Positions 17,220-27,006 are shown, numbered from the stretch's first letter. The stretch is 64,000 nucleotides of DNA from Lachnospiraceae bacterium UBA4338 (GCA_002393735.1 DGTK01000010.1:13845-77844), one strand, 5' to 3'. Made by a program: numbers and translations. The notes: generated by a model from the sequence alone, not told the origin.

Positions 17220-19706
17220 TTATTTATGCTCATTGATATAAATCTGTACCCTGCTCTGGATAATTGAAGCAACTTCCTGAGCTGATTTTTGTCCGGCAAG
17301 ATAAGCACTTACTTCTTCAGTAATGATATTATCAATATCTGTATCATAGTAACTGATCTGATTAATGCTTAAGATTAAATCCTTAAATTCCTGAATCTGT
17401 GCATCATTTAATGGATCAAGCTTAATCTCTTCACCATTAATATATACAGTATCCTGGTAGTAAACCTTCTTATCGCCGTCCATATAATATGGGCCTTTCT
17501 TCATTTCCTGAAGTTTGGCATCAAGTGAATCCATTCTGATTGGAAGACCATATGAATACTGATCCTGTGCCTCTTTTGAAAGGAAGCTGCTTAAGAAATC
17601 CCATGCTCCTTCAGGATTGCTACATGTATTTGTAATAGCCATAACTGAGGTCATTGAAATGGTTCCTCTCTGCTCAGCGCCAGGAGCTGAAACAAACTTA
17701 TAGCCTTCATCAAAATTAGATCTGATTGTATTATTGATATAGTTAAGATCAGAAATAGTAAAGTTTGTCATAAGAGCATTATGAGCTCTGTATGCATTCT
17801 GATATTCCATATAATCAATTTCTTCAGCATTGATATCATCATATGACTTTGGATACTGAGATACATATTCAAGAATCTCTACAAATTCCGGATTATCAAA
17901 ATTACATGTTCCTGCTACAGGATCCATGAATTTCTTTCTGCTGTTTGAAAGAATTGTATTAAGTACATAAGGTGCTGCAGTATTGAAGAATGCCTTGCAT
18001 CCATACTGTGATTCAAGCGCCTTAACTTCATCAATTGTAAGAAGTCCGTCTGAAGGTGCATCCTCACCATTCATTACATATGTACTAACTGTAAATGACA
18101 TTGGAAGTGTATATAACTTTCCATCATATGTATTGATATCAACGATATTTGGAAGGATATCGCTACTTGAAATATTACTGTTTGTATCAAGAAGAGTATT
18201 TAAGTCAACAAATAATCCCTTGGATGAATACTTCTCAGGATTTGAACCCCAGTCAAGAATAACCATATCAGGAGCATTACCGCTTATGATATCTGCGTCA
18301 AAAGCCCTGCCGCCTGCTTCATAATCATCCTCAGTATTAAGCTGTGAATAATTAACCACTCTTATTCTGTACTGTGAACTTGACTTGTTGTAATCTACTA
18401 CCTTGTTAAGAACTGAATATTCAGGATATACACAGCCAAGAGTAATAATCTCTTTTGCAGCTACCTGATCAGCAGGAACCTTCTTATAGAAAACAACTGC
18501 GTAATTAGCATAATTATCATCATGCTCTGCTGTAACAATCTGGTCTTCTGAAACAGTTCCCATATAATCAATTCTTGATGGAGAAATATCTGAATCAATT
18601 AATGAACAGATTACTTCACCCTCAGTTTTATCTGCAGAATAACCTGTAAGATTAATTCCATCATAGCACTCTGCTGTATAAGCAGCCATTGCAGAACCAT
18701 TAGCATTATATGCGGTAAAGTTGCCTGATGGTGTAAAGATTGCATCTGCGCCAAACTTTGCTGCATTAATATCAATGGTCTTATAAGCGTATTCAACACC
18801 GGTATCGGTACTCCTGGATGTAATTGCTATAACTTCACCATCTTTATTTCTGATAAGTTTTTCAACATAAACATCATCACAAGGAATCTCTCCCTTTTTA
18901 ACAAGGCTTCTGTCGAATACATAGATAACACCTTCAGAGCTTAAAACAAAACCACCATTTCCATACAGGAATGTACCAGGATAGAAATATGAAACGGATG
19001 AAGCGTTGTTGCTTGCAATATCACCTCTTGCTATTTCGTTACCGTTTAAATCATATTCAACAAGGAAAAAATCCTCTGAATAATCGCCATTATCAGCCTC
19101 TGTATAAGAACTGTATAATACAACAAATGAATTATCTGTTGCTGCAATTCTGTATGCATTTTCATTTGCTTTGCCTTCAAGGTCAATAATTGTAGGCTCA
19201 GCATCACCTATCTTACCAACGGCAATATGTTCTGTAACCTTTGCATCTTCCGGAACATCTACATCAACTACATCTTCTGCATCTTCAGGTTCTACAGCTT
19301 CTTCAGTTTCTTCTGTTTCCGGCTCCTTTGCAGCCTCTGCATCAGCGTCTTCTGCATTTTCCTCTTCTTCATTTGCCGGAGCTTCCGGATCGTCAGCATT
19401 GGCATTTTCTAATTCTTCAAGAGTATTCTCACAATATTCATACTCCTGATATAAAGCTGCTATATTATCCTGATATACAGATATCTGCATACCATCCCAA
19501 TCTAAATCCCATCTTGCCACTTCCTGATAAACATGCTCTGAAGCAGCTTCCGGATTGGATAATTCCTCTGTAATTGCAGAGCCGCCACCATTGTGTCCAT
19601 TCTGGCCACCATTCTGTCCACCGCCGAAAAGCTTACATCCGCCAAGTGACAGAACCATCATGAGTGCCAGACTTGCACAAAGAATTCTCTTTGAAACCTT
19701 TCTCAT
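17220..19706 (-). CDS. ABC solute-binding lipoprotein with extra N-terminal domain
   Basis: An 828-residue exported lipoprotein. The signal peptide ends in LSLGGC, a clear lipobox, followed by a Gly/Asn linker. Residues about 95-160 form an acidic low-complexity tract rich in Glu, Ala and Asp. Residues about 160-420 are beta-rich with repeated short strands, possibly a propeller-like domain. From about 425 to the end it resembles a family 1 (sugar-type) substrate-binding protein, for example APDMVILDWG and NPEGAWDFLSSFLS. That part alone is the usual size, so roughly 400 residues are extra. AGGAGG precedes the ATG. It is the last gene of a block with two importer permeases; the ligand is unknown. 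Confidence 0.85.
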   Translation of the reverse strand: MRKVSKRILCASLALMMVLSLGGCKLFGGGQNGGQNGHNGGGSAITEELSNPEAASEHVYQEVARWDLDWDGMQISVYQDNIAALYQEYEYCENTLEELENANADDPEAPANEEEENAEDADAEAAKEPETEETEEAVEPEDAEDVVDVDVPEDAKVTEHIAVGKIGDAEPTIIDLEGKANENAYRIAATDNSFVVLYSSYTEADNGDYSEDFFLVEYDLNGNEIARGDIASNNASSVSYFYPGTFLYGNGGFVLSSEGVIYVFDRSLVKKGEIPCDDVYVEKLIRNKDGEVIAITSRSTDTGVEYAYKTIDINAAKFGADAIFTPSGNFTAYNANGSAMAAYTAECYDGINLTGYSADKTEGEVICSLIDSDISPSRIDYMGTVSEDQIVTAEHDDNYANYAVVFYKKVPADQVAAKEIITLGCVYPEYSVLNKVVDYNKSSSQYRIRVVNYSQLNTEDDYEAGGRAFDADIISGNAPDMVILDWGSNPEKYSSKGLFVDLNTLLDTNSNISSSDILPNIVDINTYDGKLYTLPMSFTVSTYVMNGEDAPSDGLLTIDEVKALESQYGCKAFFNTAAPYVLNTILSNSRKKFMDPVAGTCNFDNPEFVEILEYVSQYPKSYDDINAEEIDYMEYQNAYRAHNALMTNFTISDLNYINNTIRSNFDEGYKFVSAPGAEQRGTISMTSVMAITNTCSNPEGAWDFLSSFLSKEAQDQYSYGLPIRMDSLDAKLQEMKKGPYYMDGDKKVYYQDTVYINGEEIKLDPLNDAQIQEFKDLILSINQISYYDTDIDNIITEEVSAYLAGQKSAQEVASIIQSRVQIYINEHK

Positions 19707-19782
19707 ATTGTTCCTCCTTTAATAAGATATAATATATACTTACATTTCGAATAATATCATAAATACTTCAAAATGTAAAAAA

Positions 19783-20838
19783 CTACTTTTTCCTGGTTTT
19801 CTCACCAAACCAGTCTTCCATTCGTTCGACACTTTCCCTGTCAGGTTTGTGCTTAATTATCCATGCTGTAATTGATACTACATAAACAGTGGCAAGAATG
19901 CCCATGCATATCCACTGAACCCTGGCATATCCGGACAACCTATCTTCCAGGTCTCTGGCAATATTCTCCCAATAAGGAAATGCAATTTCATCAACCCTCA
20001 TCTTACGGGCTCTCTTATTCTGAAGCACATTCCAGTAAGAAGGCCAGGTGTATCTCTTTGAATTACAGACTATAGCTTTGCTTGTAACATCTGCAAATAC
20101 CTTATCGTTAAGCATATTTAAGCCAAAGTTCTTAACCGGGTCCGGCATTACAACCTCATAACATGTAATAGGAGTCTTACCCTCCGGATCCATTGCCGAA
20201 TATGACATATAAATTGTGCTGTCTGCGTTACCTGCTATTTTATTAAGCTCATCATCAGGTCTGTTATATACTCCCGCAATGACATATAATTCGCCATTGA
20301 TATTTACCCAGAAGCCTTCAACATCCGTTGCACCGAATAATGCCCAGGCGCACTCCCTGTCAATGAGCACATAGTCATCATTAAGAAAATCTTCAGTAAA
20401 ATACGTGCCGGAAACCAGTTCCAACGGGTGGAAATAGAAATAATCTCCTCCTACTCCCTTTGCTTTAACCTTGGCGCTTTTACCGGTATCGAGTTCAACA
20501 GTTAATTCGGATTCTCCATAATATGCATCAACATAGAGTCTGCCTTCATAAGTACCCTCTTCAATACCATTTTCTTTGAGGGAGTTCACCAGCTGATATC
20601 TTGTATAATCAACATTTTCCCTAACGAAATTTGCACTGCTTGGCATAAATACAGAGAACTGACCGAATTCACCTGAAGTATCATATCTGTAATAAGCCAG
20701 CTGATCTGTCAGCGAAAACTTTCCTTTATGAAGCACAAATCCGGTATAACCGATTATTGCACCCATAACGATTGTAAGCACAATAATTGCAAGCAACTTC
20801 CAGGATATATGTAATTTTTCCTTTATTATATCTTGCAC
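19783..20838 (-). CDS. MacB/FtsX-like extracytoplasmic domain protein, two membrane anchors
   Basis: A 351-residue protein with membrane segments near residues 14-36 and 308-330 and a long extracytoplasmic region between. The region opens like the periplasmic core of MacB-type permeases (an N-terminal membrane helix followed by LTDQLAYYRYDTSG...). The rest of an FtsX permease, with its three-helix C-terminal bundle, is absent, so this is a reduced form. The start is GTG at 20838, supported by AGGAGA upstream. It lies 9 nt after an HlyD-like adaptor gene, the same pairing as MacA with MacB, yet no ATPase gene is present. The MacB relation is an inference from layout and weak similarity. Confidence 0.6.
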   Translation of the reverse strand: MQDIIKEKLHISWKLLAIIVLTIVMGAIIGYTGFVLHKGKFSLTDQLAYYRYDTSGEFGQFSVFMPSSANFVRENVDYTRYQLVNSLKENGIEEGTYEGRLYVDAYYGESELTVELDTGKSAKVKAKGVGGDYFYFHPLELVSGTYFTEDFLNDDYVLIDRECAWALFGATDVEGFWVNINGELYVIAGVYNRPDDELNKIAGNADSTIYMSYSAMDPEGKTPITCYEVVMPDPVKNFGLNMLNDKVFADVTSKAIVCNSKRYTWPSYWNVLQNKRARKMRVDEIAFPYWENIARDLEDRLSGYARVQWICMGILATVYVVSITAWIIKHKPDRESVERMEDWFGEKTRKK

Positions 20839-20847
20839 TTATTTCTC

Positions 20848-22479
20848 CTATGGAAGTCTTACGCTGTCTCCCGGCTCTACTATCTTTGATGAGTTTGTTA
20901 ATACATAATCCCACTGAGCGATATCGCCCTGAATGGCGGTCATTTTGTCATCGGAAGCAAGTACTTCAACATTAACTCTTACTGCAGAATATCTGGTTCC
21001 AAGAGGTGTTGACTTGCTTTCAATCTTAAGTACATACTTACCATTTACATCTTCTCTTACAGCAATATTAGGAACTACCATTTCATAACTGCTGCTCTTC
21101 TGTCCAACTGAAAGGTTAATGGACATACCGTCATATACTGATTCACCGGATAAGTTAAAGTTAAGTAACTTACCGCCTGTTGTACTGTTTCTGTCCGGTG
21201 TGATTGAAACAAGATTTACAGTTACATCATTGAATCTCCATGAGTCTGTAAGTGTAACCTCATCACCAACCTTAACGCTTCTGGCCTGTCTGTCATTAAC
21301 AGGAATACTTGTTGTGAATCCTTTGCCATCTATTCTGATTACCGCTGCAGGCTCACCTGCTACAGTCTTCTGACCTGATACATAATTAAGTGTATTAATT
21401 GTACCTGCAACCGGTGATGTAATTGTTGCACCTGTGGCTTTGGCTTCCATTTTGGCAACCTCGGCTTGCTTGTTAAGCATGTCGGTATAAGCTTTTCTAA
21501 TATCTAACTTATCTGTTACTTCCTTGATGTATGCAGTATTACCTGTATTAATTGCTTCAAGATTTGTCTTTGCTGCATCGAGATTAGCCTGAGCAACTGC
21601 AAGCTGTGCCTGAAGCGCGCCAACCTGTGCTGCATTCTGATTATTGCCTGTCTTTGCAGCTAATGCAGCGTTGGCATTGGCAAGTTCAGTTTCAGCAGCA
21701 ATTCTCTTATTATCCATATCTGTCCACTTAGCTAAAGCCTCGTTATATTCTGCTTCTCTTTGAGCATAATTAGGATCTGCCTTGTCGGTATTTTCAAGAA
21801 TGTCCTTCTTCTGATTCATTGTAGTCTCAAGCATGCTAAGCTGAGCCTTAATATTATTTACATTAACTGTTGCATTATATATGGCATTATTTTCATTTGT
21901 TGTGTCGACTGTTTTAACTTCTGTGGAAGCAATCTTCTTCTGAAGATCGGCAACCTGGTTGGTATATTCATCCACTAATTTCTGTGCATCTGCTGAACTT
22001 GTACTTCTGTTTTCAACCAAAAGCTGATAATCACCGATAGATGGCATGTTGCCACTTTCGATTTCAAGTCTTTCAGCATTGGTGATTCCTGCCGTAATAA
22101 CTGCCTTGTCATAAGCAAGTTTCAAATCTTCAAGTTCCTGTCTTGCTTTAACAAGTTCCTCACTCTCCTCATCCTGAAGATAATAAAGCACATCTCCTTC
22201 ATTTACTGTATCACCCACTTTAACAGCAACACCGGATATAACCCTTGTATCTTCAACGATAACATTATAAGGATCAACCGCTGCAACCACACCGGTTCCG
22301 GATACCCTTGTCTGAATGGTTCCGCTTTCAACCATCTGAGTTGATACTTCCGCTAAGGAATAATTCATAATTGTGTTTGAGAAGAATGTAAGAATCAACA
22401 TTATAACTAAGAATATAATGGCGATGTTCTTAACAATCTCTCGCTTGGTACTTTTAACTTTAGAGTTTTCAGCCGACAT
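20848..22479 (-). CDS. HlyD/MacA-like membrane-fusion adaptor
   Basis: A 543-residue protein anchored by one N-terminal membrane segment at about residues 17-38. The barrel and lipoyl parts flank a long coiled coil at about 115-345, rich in Ala, Asn, Glu and Lys. Lipoyl-like halves are seen as TRVSGTGVVAAVDPYNVIV before, and ATITSPVAGTINTL after, the coiled coil. The C-terminal part fits the beta-barrel and membrane-proximal domains. Such adaptors work with MacB-type or RND exporters; in Gram-positives they reach into the wall. Here the nearest partners are a MacB-like protein 9 nt downstream and an importer permease 36 nt upstream, an unusual mixture. Confidence 0.85.
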   Translation of the reverse strand: MSAENSKVKSTKREIVKNIAIIFLVIMLILTFFSNTIMNYSLAEVSTQMVESGTIQTRVSGTGVVAAVDPYNVIVEDTRVISGVAVKVGDTVNEGDVLYYLQDEESEELVKARQELEDLKLAYDKAVITAGITNAERLEIESGNMPSIGDYQLLVENRSTSSADAQKLVDEYTNQVADLQKKIASTEVKTVDTTNENNAIYNATVNVNNIKAQLSMLETTMNQKKDILENTDKADPNYAQREAEYNEALAKWTDMDNKRIAAETELANANAALAAKTGNNQNAAQVGALQAQLAVAQANLDAAKTNLEAINTGNTAYIKEVTDKLDIRKAYTDMLNKQAEVAKMEAKATGATITSPVAGTINTLNYVSGQKTVAGEPAAVIRIDGKGFTTSIPVNDRQARSVKVGDEVTLTDSWRFNDVTVNLVSITPDRNSTTGGKLLNFNLSGESVYDGMSINLSVGQKSSSYEMVVPNIAVREDVNGKYVLKIESKSTPLGTRYSAVRVNVEVLASDDKMTAIQGDIAQWDYVLTNSSKIVEPGDSVRLP

Positions 22480-22515
22480 CTTCGTACTCCTTCCAAATAT
22501 GTATCTATTCTAAAC

Positions 22516-23676
22516 TTAACCTTTAACGCCGCCCTGGAAAGTAATACCTTCCACAAGATAATCCTCACCATAAATAAACAGTAACAGGTTCGGAATCATA
22601 TATATCGTAGCTACTGCGAAAGCCAGACCGACTTCTGCAGAATTAATTCTTGATAAGAATAATGATAATGGATATAAATTATCATCTGTAATCAGGATAA
22701 GTACCTGCTCTACCATGTTCCAGTAGTCAATGAAAATAAGCATCGCTACTGAGAATATTGCGCCCTTACATAATGGCAGATAAATCTTTCTGAAGATCTG
22801 CCACTCCGTAGCACCATCCACCTTGGCAGCCTCAACAATGGCTGTAGGTATTCTCTTCATATACTTGGTCAGAAGATATACCGCAAAAGGTGATGAAATA
22901 CCAGGAAGCCATATAGCCCATCTTGTATTAATAAGATTGAGCCAGTTAATAACCATAAAGTTAGGTACCAAAGTAACCTGATAAGGCATCATACATACAA
23001 TGATATAAATAAAGAATACAATACTCTTTAATCTTCCCTTTAGTCTGGTAAACGCATAGGACGCCAGGAGCGAAACGGCTATCTGAAGAAGTACAATCGG
23101 AATTACATATATAACCGAATTCCAGAACTTAAACAGATAATCCGGACTTTGGAACAATACCGCTTTATACTGGTCAAATACCACCATATCAGGTATTAAT
23201 TTAAGATTAACCTGCTCACCTATGAATACCTTGCCACCCTTTTCATTGGTAGCAAATACCTTACCGTAATTGGATGCGATTTCCTCTTTCGACATAAATG
23301 AGTTTGTTATTGTAAGTACTGTAGGCATGATAAATATCAAAGCACATATAGCAGCTACAGTAAACAAAACTACCTTACGAAGAAATTTCAAACCTTTACG
23401 GAAACGTACATATAACTTGGAGGTATGTTTATATTTAATTGTGGTTTCATTTGACTTGTCTTCTGCTTCAGGAACCCTAGCCTCAGCGTTGTCCTCGCTC
23501 TCAGCCTCAGCCGGCGCCTCTTTTTCAGGCTCGCTCTCGATCTCAGCCGGTGCCTCTGTTTCATGCTCGCTCTCAGCCGCGATTTCAGGTTCTTCTTTGT
23601 ATGGCACATCAAATGTGCCTACATATTCTTCTTCATTCGCAGTAGACTCGTTCAAAGTTTTCTCTTCCTGATCCAA
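22516..23676 (-). CDS. ABC importer permease, MalG-type, with acidic N-terminal tail
   Basis: A 386-residue permease. The start is TTG at 23676, with GGAGGAAT well placed upstream and the previous stop two bases away. Residues 1-80 are a hydrophilic tail of repeated Glu/Ala/Pro/Ser blocks of the type APAE.ESE, absent from ordinary MalG proteins. The remaining 300 residues have six membrane segments and a good EAA loop (EAAKVDGATEW followed by IFRKIYLP), which contacts the ATPase. It should form a heterodimer with the permease just upstream and import a sugar-like solute. No ATPase gene is present in the block, so a shared MsmK-type ATPase encoded elsewhere may be used. Confidence 0.88.
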   Translation of the reverse strand: MDQEEKTLNESTANEEEYVGTFDVPYKEEPEIAAESEHETEAPAEIESEPEKEAPAEAESEDNAEARVPEAEDKSNETTIKYKHTSKLYVRFRKGLKFLRKVVLFTVAAICALIFIMPTVLTITNSFMSKEEIASNYGKVFATNEKGGKVFIGEQVNLKLIPDMVVFDQYKAVLFQSPDYLFKFWNSVIYVIPIVLLQIAVSLLASYAFTRLKGRLKSIVFFIYIIVCMMPYQVTLVPNFMVINWLNLINTRWAIWLPGISSPFAVYLLTKYMKRIPTAIVEAAKVDGATEWQIFRKIYLPLCKGAIFSVAMLIFIDYWNMVEQVLILITDDNLYPLSLFLSRINSAEVGLAFAVATIYMIPNLLLFIYGEDYLVEGITFQGGVKG

Positions 23677-23678
23677 CT

Positions 23679-24605
23679 TTATTCCTCCATGTCTCCACTG
23701 TAATTATTCTCAAGGATATACATTATAAGAATAATGACTATCATGACCACAGACATAATAATCGCTGCCGCAGACAGTTTCTGATAGTTAAGAGAATTAA
23801 ACATATTATTCATATAATGCTGCAATATATAAATACTTTCATACGGATAACTGCCGGTAAGCAGATATACTTCCCTGAAAACCTTAAATGAGTTAATTGT
23901 CGAAAGTATGGTTACGAATACAAGTGTAGGTGTTAAATATCTGATTTTAATCTTCCAGAAAATCAGCCACTCCGACGTTGTATCAAGCAGCGCAACTTCG
24001 ATTGCATCTCTTGGTATTGTTCCAAGTGCTGACAGGAAAAGAATCATATTATATCCCACATTCTTCCAGAGGAATAATAATATAATAACCAGCATGGCAT
24101 GTTCAGATTTAAGGAAATCTATTTTATCTCCGCCAAAGAATGTGACGAAGAGATTAACTACACCGTTATAATCAAATAAAACCTGCACAACTAAAACAAT
24201 GGAAGCTACAGGTACAACCATAGGACTTAAATAAGCTGTTCTAAACCTGCTTGAAAGTGGTATCTTCTCATTTAATACCAAAGCAATCAAAAGTGATATT
24301 ACAACCGCAAGGGGTACTGCTGTAAAACTGAATTTAAAAGTATTCCAGGCAGCCAGTCTGAAGGCTTCATTGTTAAATACATCGATAAAGTTCTGAAAGC
24401 CTACGAACTTCTTACTGATAGGATTATCTATAACCGAGTAATAAATAATTACGAAGAATGGCGCAATATAAAATAATAAAACACCAATCAAACTCGGAAG
24501 GATGAAACCCTGGATTTTGAGATTATGAATAAAATCCTTTTTCGTCATCTTGTACTTGGGGATTTTAATTTTTTTCTTTTCTTTTTCCTCACCCTTATTC
24601 TTCAT
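23679..24605 (-). CDS. ABC importer permease, MalF-type
   Basis: A 308-residue permease with a basic N-terminal tail (Lys/Glu-rich, about residues 1-28) and six membrane segments. The EAA loop is recognisable but degenerate: EVALLDTTSEWLIFWKI, with Thr where the family has an invariant Gly. That change could weaken coupling to the ATPase. The start overlaps the end of the upstream coiled-coil gene by 11 nt. It is followed 2 nt later by the MalG-type permease. Together with the lipoprotein at 17220-19706 they look like a carbohydrate-type importer. The solute is not known. Confidence 0.85.
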   Translation of the reverse strand: MKNKGEEKEKKKIKIPKYKMTKKDFIHNLKIQGFILPSLIGVLLFYIAPFFVIIYYSVIDNPISKKFVGFQNFIDVFNNEAFRLAAWNTFKFSFTAVPLAVVISLLIALVLNEKIPLSSRFRTAYLSPMVVPVASIVLVVQVLFDYNGVVNLFVTFFGGDKIDFLKSEHAMLVIILLFLWKNVGYNMILFLSALGTIPRDAIEVALLDTTSEWLIFWKIKIRYLTPTLVFVTILSTINSFKVFREVYLLTGSYPYESIYILQHYMNNMFNSLNYQKLSAAAIIMSVVMIVIILIMYILENNYSGDMEE

Positions 24606-25140
24606 CTGCTTTTTCTTGTTCCTTCTTAAGGCATTCTCTAAGGTCAGCCAGTTCCTCTTCCAATTCTTTGATTTTGTATGTAATCAGATTATAGTTAGCC
24701 TGAATCTCATTCACTCTTTTTTTTCTGTTGGATATTCCCCTGGCACTGGCCTTAGCAATCTGGGCATCACTTTCACCGAATTCCATTCTGTACTTACCCC
24801 AGTAAATAAGAGTCATGATTCCGGTAAATATCACCACTGCAGCGCCGCCACTTCCAATCATTATCCCCAGTGTCAGCATAGTGGATACGGAAGACGAAAA
24901 TATAACTATTCCCACAATAATATATGCAAATGTTAATGCCAAAGCCAACCCGAAGAGAATAGTCCAGGTTATATAAGGTATCCTGTATTTACCGTTTTTA
25001 TCGCTCTCTAAATTATCCATATCTCTGTGACACAGATAAAGAGAATCCTTATATGCTCTTAGATCATATTCACACTTTTGGATTTGCTCCAAAAGTTCAT
25101 TTTCTTTTTCACTTATCTGCCTGAACTGAGTATATGACAT
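24595..25140 (-). CDS. coiled-coil protein with two membrane segments
   Basis: A 181-residue protein not recognised as a named family. ATG 25140 is chosen over an in-frame upstream start because AGGG sits at the right distance. Charged helix at residues about 5-45, two membrane segments at about 60-110, then a second charged helix at 125-180 rich in Glu, Lys and Leu. This resembles the layout of the protein at 6949-8109 on a smaller scale. The C-terminus overlaps the MalF-type permease start by 11 nt, which implies translational coupling and a role with the ABC system, perhaps in assembly. Confidence 0.65.
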   Translation of the reverse strand: MSYTQFRQISEKENELLEQIQKCEYDLRAYKDSLYLCHRDMDNLESDKNGKYRIPYITWTILFGLALALTFAYIIVGIVIFSSSVSTMLTLGIMIGSGGAAVVIFTGIMTLIYWGKYRMEFGESDAQIAKASARGISNRKKRVNEIQANYNLITYKIKELEEELADLRECLKKEQEKADEE

Positions 25141-25168
25141 ATTTCCCTCATCTTGCACAAATACACGT

Positions 25169-26719
25169 CTATCCGTTTATTTTAATAACCCATATGCCGT
25201 TTATTCTTCTGATGCTCTCCCCATCCGGAAAACAAGGCATATTATCAAATTCTTCGGTTTTAACCAATTCCATTTCTTCATCAAAGGAAACCGTATTAAC
25301 CGTCACATTAAGATAATGCTGCAAAAATGATGCAAAAGCGGTGGAAGACGTGTATATCATATCTCCCGATGCACCGGTATAATATTCCACATCTTTCACA
25401 GTTATATCAGTAGATGGATATTCTCTTGGAATACCACCAAGAAGTGCTATCTTATCTCCTGCCTTGTAATCTTCCATCTGTTCAAGTCTGTCCACAATTC
25501 TTAATGCAAATGCGTAAGACTTCTCATATCTTTCATTCATGTTATAGTATGCAATGTTGCTTATAACGATGAAATTATATACCATTACAAATGTGGTTAT
25601 AACCACAATTATTGATAACCACTGTTTCTTAAATACTTCTTTAAAAGTAATCTTACTGTCTTTATCAATCTCAGGTCTTACCCTGTCTGAAAGAGTAATA
25701 ACATATACAAATGGCAGTATCCATGACCACTTAACCATCATATTGTAATAAATATCCTGAGACATTATATTAACCATATTGATTCCAAGTGGAAGCACAC
25801 AGATAATAAGTAATGCGAGTAAATAACTATACCACTTTTTATATGCGCCTTTTTTGATAAATAAATATACTGTAAGCCCAACACCTGCAATCACCATTAT
25901 TAAAGTTGCAAGTTCAAGTGTAATTCCATTTCTGAATACACTGGTTCTTACCGGGAATGAATAAAACATGCTGTATGCTGCTTTAAGTCCGCTCATAATC
26001 CAGTCAGGACTGAAACTTGTAAGTTTATCCGTTCCCTGATATCCAAGACCGTCAGCACCTTTAATATTCATCATCACCTTAAGGCTTATTACATAAAATG
26101 CATAAGCACCAACTACCGAGAGTCCCATTCTAAGGATTGTCATCAGTATTTTCTTAATGTCCTCATTATCAAGAATCATAATAAGTACACTAAACATACA
26201 AAGAGTTACTGCAAATGAGAAGAATGCCTGGTATACACCTAAGCCCAGTCCCATCATAAAGATGGCTGCTATCCATCCAAAGCGGTATCTCTTAATAAGA
26301 TATATGGCAAGCGTGCTGATTAAAAGTGCCAGCATATATGCATCTGCTGTAAACATACACGTAAAAAGCGAAGCCAGTGTAGGGAATGATACTACCAAAG
26401 CGGCAGTAACCATTCTTTCAGCCTTCCCCTTTATGCCTAATATTTCAGTCAGTATTCCTGCTGTAATCGATAAGAATAATATTGAAAGAATCCCATTCAG
26501 ATAGTGCAGATCATAATCTGAACTAATATGAGCAAAATATGTCAGAAACTGACGTCCTGAGGTTATCATATCCTGAGGACTGTATTGATTCCATAATCCG
26601 TCATATGTCATGAAATTATGCGTAAGCATATACATATGACATATAAGCCCTGTCACCAGAGCTGACATTATGGTAAAAAAAGAATTACTTGATTTGATTT
26701 TATCTATATATCGTTTCAT
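25169..26719 (-). CDS. multi-pass membrane protein, GtrII-like glucosyltransferase family
   Basis: A 516-residue protein with about eleven membrane segments and a soluble C-terminal domain of roughly 110 residues. The N-terminal pattern (NFMTYDGLWNQY, then SGRQFLTYF) resembles the glucosyltransferase GtrII family, GT-C-like enzymes that modify surface glycans from a lipid-linked donor. The first extracytoplasmic loop has several acidic residues, as expected for a GT-C active site. No clear Shine-Dalgarno is visible before ATG 26719. The gene is first in the block of ABC genes and ends 28 nt before the coiled-coil gene. Its link to transport is unclear; a polysaccharide theme is possible. Confidence 0.7.
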   Translation of the reverse strand: MKRYIDKIKSSNSFFTIMSALVTGLICHMYMLTHNFMTYDGLWNQYSPQDMITSGRQFLTYFAHISSDYDLHYLNGILSILFLSITAGILTEILGIKGKAERMVTAALVVSFPTLASLFTCMFTADAYMLALLISTLAIYLIKRYRFGWIAAIFMMGLGLGVYQAFFSFAVTLCMFSVLIMILDNEDIKKILMTILRMGLSVVGAYAFYVISLKVMMNIKGADGLGYQGTDKLTSFSPDWIMSGLKAAYSMFYSFPVRTSVFRNGITLELATLIMVIAGVGLTVYLFIKKGAYKKWYSYLLALLIICVLPLGINMVNIMSQDIYYNMMVKWSWILPFVYVITLSDRVRPEIDKDSKITFKEVFKKQWLSIIVVITTFVMVYNFIVISNIAYYNMNERYEKSYAFALRIVDRLEQMEDYKAGDKIALLGGIPREYPSTDITVKDVEYYTGASGDMIYTSSTAFASFLQHYLNVTVNTVSFDEEMELVKTEEFDNMPCFPDGESIRRINGIWVIKING

Positions 26720-26763
26720 TATTTACAATTCTGACAATTATTCACAAAAATACACACAAGGGT

Positions 26764-26769
26764 ATTATA
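26764..26769 (-). promoter_or_regulatory. possible -10 box for the GtrII/ABC block
   Basis: A perfect TATAAT is read on the minus strand, 45 nt before the GtrII-like start codon. The -35 region is poor, so an activator may be needed if it is used. Confidence 0.35.
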
Positions 26770-26870
26770 GTACAAATATGTGGTTAATTCCACCCCTTTT
26801 CACATTATTTTGTAGTAATTTTATAAAATATTTACTAAATGTTGTGTTTTTCCCCTTTCAAAAGCCACAC

Positions 26871-26899
26871 TTGACTTTTATCCCTCCATAAGTTAAAAT
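26871..26899 (+). promoter_or_regulatory. promoter for tRNA-Arg
   Basis: TTGACT (26871-26876) and TAAAAT (26894-26899) are spaced by 17 nt. The start would fall a few bases before or at 26906, about 15 nt upstream of the tRNA. Confidence 0.7.
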
Positions 26900-26921
26900 A
26901 TTTCTTGCGTTTTGAATATTT

Positions 26922-26995
26922 GTGCGTTTAGCTCAGCTGGATAGAGCGTTTGGCTACGGACCAAAAGGTCGGGGGTTCGAATCCTCTAACGCACG
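26922..26995 (+). tRNA. tRNA-Arg (anticodon ACG)
   Basis: A 74-nt cloverleaf can be drawn: acceptor stem GTGCGTT with AACGCAC, D arm containing AGCTCAGCTGGATAGAGC, anticodon stem TTGG/CCAA with loop CTACGGA (anticodon ACG, read as ICG after deamination), and T arm with GGTTCGAATCC. The discriminator base is G and CCA is not encoded. It decodes CGU/CGC/CGA. It is a single-gene unit with its own promoter and a strong terminator 11 nt downstream. Confidence 0.97.
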
Positions 26996-27006
26996 CTTCT
27001 AAAAAA

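Noticed and set aside
19171..19573. Plus-strand Ser/Ala- and Cys/Phe-rich reading frames
   Set aside because: They mirror the acidic low-complexity tract of the binding-protein gene on the minus strand and have no ribosome binding site.
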